Origin: Gammaproteobacteria bacterium
Lineage (GTDB): Bacteria > Pseudomonadota > Gammaproteobacteria > Pseudomonadales > Azotimanducaceae
Direction of reading: 5' to 3'
Assembly (NCBI GenBank): GCA_002728675.1
Contig: PBVL01000014.1
Span: 1-39,449, forward strand
DNA length: 39,449 bases
In this document: one piece after another, positions 35,047 to 39,449 of the stretch
Numbering within the stretch: the stretch's first letter is position 1
Layout of the letters: the number at the start of each line of letters is the position of its first letter
Notes under the pieces: generated by a model
What the model saw: the letters and a program-made list of their open reading frames with translations, nothing else
Database searches by the model: none
What the model was told of the DNA's origin: nothing
Position numbers and translations under genes: made by a program

Positions 35047-36284
35047 ATGCCCGCGAAGCTGCTGGAAGGGATTCGGGTCGTCGACTTCACACACGTGCAT
35101 GCGGGGCCGCTTTGCACCTACCAGCTGGGCCTGATGGGGCCGAGATCATCAAGGTTGAAACCCCGGGCGCGGGCGATCAGATGCGTGGCATGGGGGTACA
35201 ACTCGAACCCGGCATGTCGCCGGGCTTCATGGGCCAGAGCGGCGGCAAACGATCTGTTGCCATCGACCTCAAGGACCCGCGTGGTCGCGAAGCGGTAGAG
35301 GCGCTGATCGGTTCGGCGGACGTCCTTGTGCTGAACATGCGCCCGGGAACACCCGAACGTCTCGGGATCGACTACGAGACCGTGCGGAGCTACAACGAAG
35401 GGATCGTCTACTGCGCCATCTCGGGCTACGGGCAGAGTGGACCGGAAGCCAGTCGGCCCGCGTTCGACCACCTCATCCAGGGCGAGTCCGGCATGTTCAT
35501 GGCAACCGGGACACCTGAGCAGTCTGTGCGCGTCGGGTTTGCAGTCGCGGACGCGGGCACCGCAATCGTCGCGAGTTCCGCAATCAATGCCGCGCTGCTC
35601 AGGCGGGAACGTACCGGCGAGGGCAGTTTCCTCGACGTCTCCATGCTCGAGTCCTGCATGACGCTGATGGGCCTCAACTTCTACAACTTCCTCGCGACCG
35701 GAGCGGTGGGGCCGCGGGTCGGGCCAAATCCACTGGCGCAGCAGGGATCCGCCGGGACGTTCGAAACGTCGGACGGGCGTCTGCTGATGGTCAACGCCAA
35801 TTCCCATCGGCTCTACGAGCGTTTGGCTCCGGCTGTGGGTCGGGAAGACCTGCTCGAGTCGGAGGCGTTCGGGACGCCGGAAGCCGCGTTCAACAATCGG
35901 GTCGCCCTGCGCGAAACGTTCGCCGGGATTTTCCGCACGAACACGGCCGGACACCGGGATGCCTTGCTGAAGGAGGCCGGAGTCCCGGCGGGGATTGCCA
36001 AGACGCCGGGCGAGGTGCTGGACAACCCCCAGCTTCGCTACCGGGGTGCGGTCACCACGTTGACCGGGGTACCTGGATTCGATGACGGGACTCTCGAGGT
36101 GCTGGGCGCGGGATTCCAGGTCGACGGCTCACCAACCGGGCCGGACGCTGCGCCTCCCCGGCTGGGAGAACACACGCGAGCCGTGTTGAGCAGCCTCGGC
36201 TACAGCGACGAGGCGCTCGGCGCACTCGAGGCCGCGGGGGTTATTGAGGTGTCGGAGTCGGGGACGGGCAGCCGTCAGGCCTGA
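35047..36284 (+). pseudogene. Class III CoA-transferase (CaiB/BaiF type) with one frameshift
   Basis: Family III enzymes move CoA between carboxylic acids. The first frame begins MPAKLLEGIRVVDFTHVHAG and reaches GLMG at 35139; the second frame continues directly with AEIIKVETPGAGDQMRGMG and runs to 36284. One missing G in the run GGGG (35136-35139) accounts for the break exactly, and the joined product of about 412 residues is complete. The catalytic Asp is likely that in FAVADAGTAI, and the C-terminal part closes with GEHTRAVLSSLGYSDE. A true one-base deletion or a consensus error are both possible; everything else looks functional. The acid handled is unknown, perhaps linked to the oxygenase genes next door. 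Confidence 0.87.
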
Positions 36285-36407
36285 GCCGCGAGGTGTGCCG
36301 ATCAGTGGCGCGACGTTCTGCCGGGCGCCGAACCCGACGAGGTCGTGGGCGGCATGACCGAACAGGTCGAAATCGGCTGCGTCGGCGAGCTGGGCCGCGG
36401 CCAGCGC

Positions 36408-36878
36408 TCAGCTGTTGGGGTCGGCGTGGATCGGATCGACCCAGTGCAACCCTTCCGGGTCTTCGATGACGGGGATGTCGAGGTTCACGACCACTGGGTC
36501 CTGGTCGCTTCGCACCAGCACGCAGTTGAGGGGGTCGTCGGTGCTGGCGTTGATTTCCTGATGCGGCACGTAGGGCGGCACGTAGATGAAGTCGCCGGGG
36601 CCTGCCTCGGCGACGTATTCCAGTCCGTTCCCCCAGCGCATGCGCGCCCGGCCGCTGACGATGTAGATGATGCTTTCGAGTGCACCGTGGTGATGAGCAC
36701 CGGTCTTGGCGTTGGCGTGGATTTCCACCGTACCCGCCCAGAGTTTGCGAGCGCCTGCCGTGGCCTGGTTGATGGCCGCGGCGCGGGTCATGCCGGGGGT
36801 CTGGGGCGTGTTGAGGTCCAGATGTTCGCCGCTGACGACGCGTACCCCGTTGGTTGCATCCCAGGACTGCTCGCTCAT
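36408..36878 (-). CDS. Cupin-domain protein
   Basis: Small single-cupin protein of 156 residues. Cupin motif 1 (GAHHHGALESIIYIVSG) supplies His ligands and the Glu; motif 2 (GDFIYVPPYVPHQEIN) supplies the last His. It probably binds a metal and acts as an enzyme or sensor on a small acid; the substrate is not readable. ATG at 36878; the 123 bases between its end and the CoA-transferase end show no terminator I can support. It converges on the CoA-transferase gene. Confidence 0.87.
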   Translation of the reverse strand: MSEQSWDATNGVRVVSGEHLDLNTPQTPGMTRAAAINQATAGARKLWAGTVEIHANAKTGAHHHGALESIIYIVSGRARMRWGNGLEYVAEAGPGDFIYVPPYVPHQEINASTDDPLNCVLVRSDQDPVVVNLDIPVIEDPEGLHWVDPIHADPNS

Positions 36879-36956
36879 GTTGATCTCACGATGGACTGAA
36901 TCGCGCAGACCCTAACAAGCCTTTTGGCGCGCGGCCAGCGGCCAGGGCGCGCGGCT

Positions 36957-38831
36957 CTAGCGGCTGTCGACCCACCGCGAGTAGAACGGTCGCTCACTCT
37001 CGATGAAGTAGATTCCGGTCTGGTACTGGAAACGTTCGCCCGAGAGCGGCGCGCGCAGTACCGTGATGGTCGGTGAATCGCCGCCCGCGACCCGGACGGT
37101 CCGAGACGCGGTGGCAGCCTCTGGCGTGCCAGGCCCGTCCCGCAACCGGACGTTCACCTTGAAGCTCTCCTCGGGCGGCACGTCCATCAACTGCAGGCGC
37201 ACCTCGAACAGCGTGTCTCCGGTTCGCCTCACGTTGGTTAGGATCTCGGGGATTTCCCCCGCTTCCCCGGCATAGTCCCCGAGGATGCGTTCCATCTCTG
37301 TGTTCACGCGGGTCAGATCGCAGCCGATGTGCCGGAGGCTCGCCTGCCAGAAGCGCTGGCCCCGCAGACGCTGCGGTGCATCGTCCCTGCCGATCGCGCG
37401 CAGGACGCTCCCCGGCGCGTCGATACCGCATGCCCGCGCGAGGCCGCTCACCCAGACTTCGCCGAGGGCGTAGATCAGATTCTGGTCGAACCTCGCCCCG
37501 AAACCCTCTGCGAACAGGATGTCGCCGAAACGCAGGTCGTGACGGTCCCAGGCCGCTGCCGCCAGCACGCGGAGCGCATGGCGTTGGGCCGGCAGATCGA
37601 GTGTCTCGTAGGAGACCCATTCCGCGAGCCCCTCGTTGAAGAATGCGGTGTACGCGCCGTGATCCGTCAGTCGCCCGTTCGCCGTGAGGTCCGCGAGCAC
37701 GTGGCTCGTCTCGTGGACGAACACGTGTGCGCGCTCGTCGGGATCGTACAGCGACTCCCTCGCGACGCGCAGACGTTTCCAGCCGGCGACACCCAGATGG
37801 AATTCCCCCGAATCCGTCAGGTCGGCAACGATCAGTTCATCGCTGGGAGGTGACTTCAGCAAAGACCGGACGCCGTCGTAGTAGGCGTCCGTCTCGAGTG
37901 ACAGGAGCTGCGCACGCGTGGTGTCTTCACGGTAGTAGGTCAGTTGATAGTCCCGGGTTCGGAGCTCCGCGAGGCCGGTGTCGGCGCCGGTCGGGTCCCC
38001 GAAACCGGGCGCGATGACGGACAGCGCATAGTTCAGGGCGATGAGGGTTCCGCCGAGCATCAGGGCGGACGCAACGAGTCGCGCGGTCGCCTTGCCCGGC
38101 TCCATTGCCCGTTCGCCGTAGCGTGTCCAGAGGAGGCCCCCAAGCAGAACCGCGCCGATTGCCGCGGCGCCTTGCACGAGCCATGGTGTACGCGGGATGG
38201 TGACTCCATCCCCCTGAATCTCCAGGTCTAGCAATGTGGTGGGGTTGAGATAGGTCAGCGCTGGGTTGAACTCGCCGATGTAGTACGTGGCTGTCCAGGC
38301 AATGATGAAGACGAGGATGCCTATCCACCTGAACCACGAAACGAGCACGCCGTATGGCACGGCGATCGCGTAGATGCCCACGATGAGCCCAAGTTCGAGC
38401 CACCAGTAGTCCCAGCGAAATTGTGTGACGGCGATGGAGTTGTCACCCATCGCGTACACGATCCAGGAGTCGATGTGTGAGACGGTCGTGAGCACCACGA
38501 GCAGGCCGAGACCGCTCCCGACCTTGACCGCAAAGATCTGCCACCGTGCGAGTGGCAGTGCCCACAGAAACCGCAGCGTCCCGTTGTCGTGTTCGTGCGG
38601 AAACAGCAAATAGCCGGTGACCATTCCCAGCAGGAAGGCGATCGTCGCCGCGCCGCCGGCAAGGGACAGGTCGAGAAGCACCGAAATGTCCGACCAGGTC
38701 ATGGTATCGGGCGAGCGGGAGACGAACGCTTCGGTCAGGGACAGCGCCTCGAGTAGGACGATGGCGACGATGACCGGTCGGAGGTGATAGAGCTCCTTCG
38801 TGGTCAGCGTGACGAGCGCGTGACGGCTCAT
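36957..38831 (-). CDS. ABC-2-type permease fused to an HExxH (gluzincin-like) peptidase domain
   Basis: The 624-residue protein joins two parts. Residues 1 to about 275 have some seven hydrophobic segments and ABC-2 permease features (MVTGYLLFPHEHDNGTLRFLWALPLARWQIFAVKV, where 'population by expelled element' region precedes the helices). Residues about 290-624 are probably periplasmic and contain HETSH at 373-377 and, 23 residues on, NEGLAEW with Glu400, the metal-ligand pattern of gluzincin peptidases, then a beta-rich C-terminal domain. MSRHALVTLTTKE at 38831 is chosen because the upstream gene stop overlaps it (ATGA). No ATP-binding partner is in the window; it may lie beyond the right edge. 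Confidence 0.8.
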   Translation of the reverse strand: MSRHALVTLTTKELYHLRPVIVAIVLLEALSLTEAFVSRSPDTMTWSDISVLLDLSLAGGAATIAFLLGMVTGYLLFPHEHDNGTLRFLWALPLARWQIFAVKVGSGLGLLVVLTTVSHIDSWIVYAMGDNSIAVTQFRWDYWWLELGLIVGIYAIAVPYGVLVSWFRWIGILVFIIAWTATYYIGEFNPALTYLNPTTLLDLEIQGDGVTIPRTPWLVQGAAAIGAVLLGGLLWTRYGERAMEPGKATARLVASALMLGGTLIALNYALSVIAPGFGDPTGADTGLAELRTRDYQLTYYREDTTRAQLLSLETDAYYDGVRSLLKSPPSDELIVADLTDSGEFHLGVAGWKRLRVARESLYDPDERAHVFVHETSHVLADLTANGRLTDHGAYTAFFNEGLAEWVSYETLDLPAQRHALRVLAAAAWDRHDLRFGDILFAEGFGARFDQNLIYALGEVWVSGLARACGIDAPGSVLRAIGRDDAPQRLRGQRFWQASLRHIGCDLTRVNTEMERILGDYAGEAGEIPEILTNVRRTGDTLFEVRLQLMDVPPEESFKVNVRLRDGPGTPEAATASRTVRVAGGDSPTITVLRAPLSGERFQYQTGIYFIESERPFYSRWVDSR

Positions 38832-39449
38832 GGGATCGTCAGCCTGGTGAGCCCGAGACGCACAGGGACAGCGAGGTCCGCGGGCGTGCATTCGAGTGCT
38901 CCCGCGATCCGGTTGCCAGAGCCGTAGATGCCGCTCAGCAGGGTCGTGATCGTCCGGTCGCCGTCCCGGACCGCGATCCGGGCTTCCCGCATTCCGCGGG
39001 GTGACAGCGGCGTGTCGTACCACGCGATGCGCGTGTGCAGAAGGCTGCATTCAGTGCCCGCCGCAAGCGGGCGTGACAGCGGAGCGCTCAGCACGATATC
39101 GCTGCCGAGGGGTCCGGGTTCGACGCTCAGACTGAATTCGGCGACCGGGAATCTGTCTGCGGCCTGACGCCACGCTGGCCGGCCCTCGAGGGCCTCGAAT
39201 CGCTCGCGCCATCGCGTGAGGTGCGTCTGCCACGTGATACCCGTGGCCTGGAGGAACTTGTCTTCCATCGGATTCAGGCTGTCGTGCCACCAGTCCCTGA
39301 CATCGCCGTGGTACGGCTGGCCGTAGATGTGCCGCGCGAGGTCCATGGCGCGCGCGTGGCCCACTTCGTCCACCAGACTGCGCCAACCGCTGTAGGTCAG
39401 CGCCAGGGCACTTGCGTCGCCCAGCGCCTCCATGGTCCGGTCGTAGCGC
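38828..39449 (-). CDS. C-terminal part of an unrecognised protein, partner of the permease/peptidase gene
   Basis: The frame is open to the right edge, so about the last 206 residues are present and the N-terminus lies outside the window. It reads RYDRTMEALGDASALALTYS at the edge, then helical sequence (WRSLVDEVGHARAMDLARHIYG, GITWQTHLTRWRERFEAL), then a beta-rich end (LSVEPGPLGSDIVLSAPLSR ... VRLGLTRLTIP). Both the helical part and the beta-rich tail resemble in outline the C-terminal part of the neighbouring peptidase domain, so it may also be a peptidase-like protein, though no HExxH is in the visible part. Its stop overlaps the next start by ATGA. Confidence 0.7.
   Translation of the reverse strand, partial: RYDRTMEALGDASALALTYSGWRSLVDEVGHARAMDLARHIYGQPYHGDVRDWWHDSLNPMEDKFLQATGITWQTHLTRWRERFEALEGRPAWRQAADRFPVAEFSLSVEPGPLGSDIVLSAPLSRPLAAGTECSLLHTRIAWYDTPLSPRGMREARIAVRDGDRTITTLLSGIYGSGNRIAGALECTPADLAVPVRLGLTRLTIP

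Overview
The window comes from a GC-rich genome that is most likely a gammaproteobacterium, probably marine or otherwise aquatic. The pointers are a leuS-lptE-holA cluster in the gammaproteobacterial order, an LptE lipoprotein (so an outer membrane with LPS), a PdsS/PdsR-type two-component pair known from proteobacterial sortase systems, a TonB-dependent receptor remnant, and a sulfatase/CoA-metabolism gene set. No species is claimed. No tRNA, rRNA, CRISPR array, transposase or phage gene was seen.

Layout. 1-7.1 kb (+): the 3' part of leuS, then lptE and holA, followed by a cobS-like AAA+ ATPase, a cobT-like VWA protein and a NUDIX hydrolase. 7.2-16.7 kb (-), read from right to left: a complete OppABCDF peptide importer, an enoyl-CoA hydratase, a hybrid histidine kinase with its centre missing, and a sulfatase broken by two frame changes. 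16.8-17.2 kb: a gene-poor strip with a TonB-receptor C-terminal remnant and a bidirectional terminator. 17.3-19.7 kb (-): a MoxR AAA+ ATPase coupled to a CoxE-like VWA protein, the second AAA+/VWA pair in the window. 19.9-23.2 kb (-): a SahR-like ArsR/methyltransferase regulator, ahcY and tesB, with a visible promoter and operator palindrome.

23.3-24.2 kb (+): a small protein with a very strong ribosome-binding site, then a 330-base non-coding stretch that folds into several hairpins and ends in an excellent rho-independent terminator. 24.2-27.1 kb (-): the PdsR-PdsS pair, with no sortase in sight. 27.3-30.8 kb: a 70-codon ORF, a ribokinase-family kinase, and a GT2 plus ArnT-like glycosyltransferase pair. 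30.8-36.9 kb: a SPOR-like protein, a Rieske oxygenase, an HbpS/GlcG-type protein, a DUF2834 membrane protein, a PhyH-type dioxygenase, a frameshifted class III CoA-transferase and a cupin. 36.9 kb to the end (-): an ABC-2-type permease fused to an HExxH peptidase domain, and the end of an upstream partner gene.

The most unusual items are (1) a fibronectin-III-like domain inserted in the periplasmic loop of OppC; (2) the permease/gluzincin fusion; (3) two AAA+/VWA pairs, one being CobST without CobN nearby; (4) the structured RNA candidate near 23.9-24.1 kb; and (5) frame breaks that all look like single-base losses in short G/C runs, which suggests consensus errors at least as strongly as real decay.
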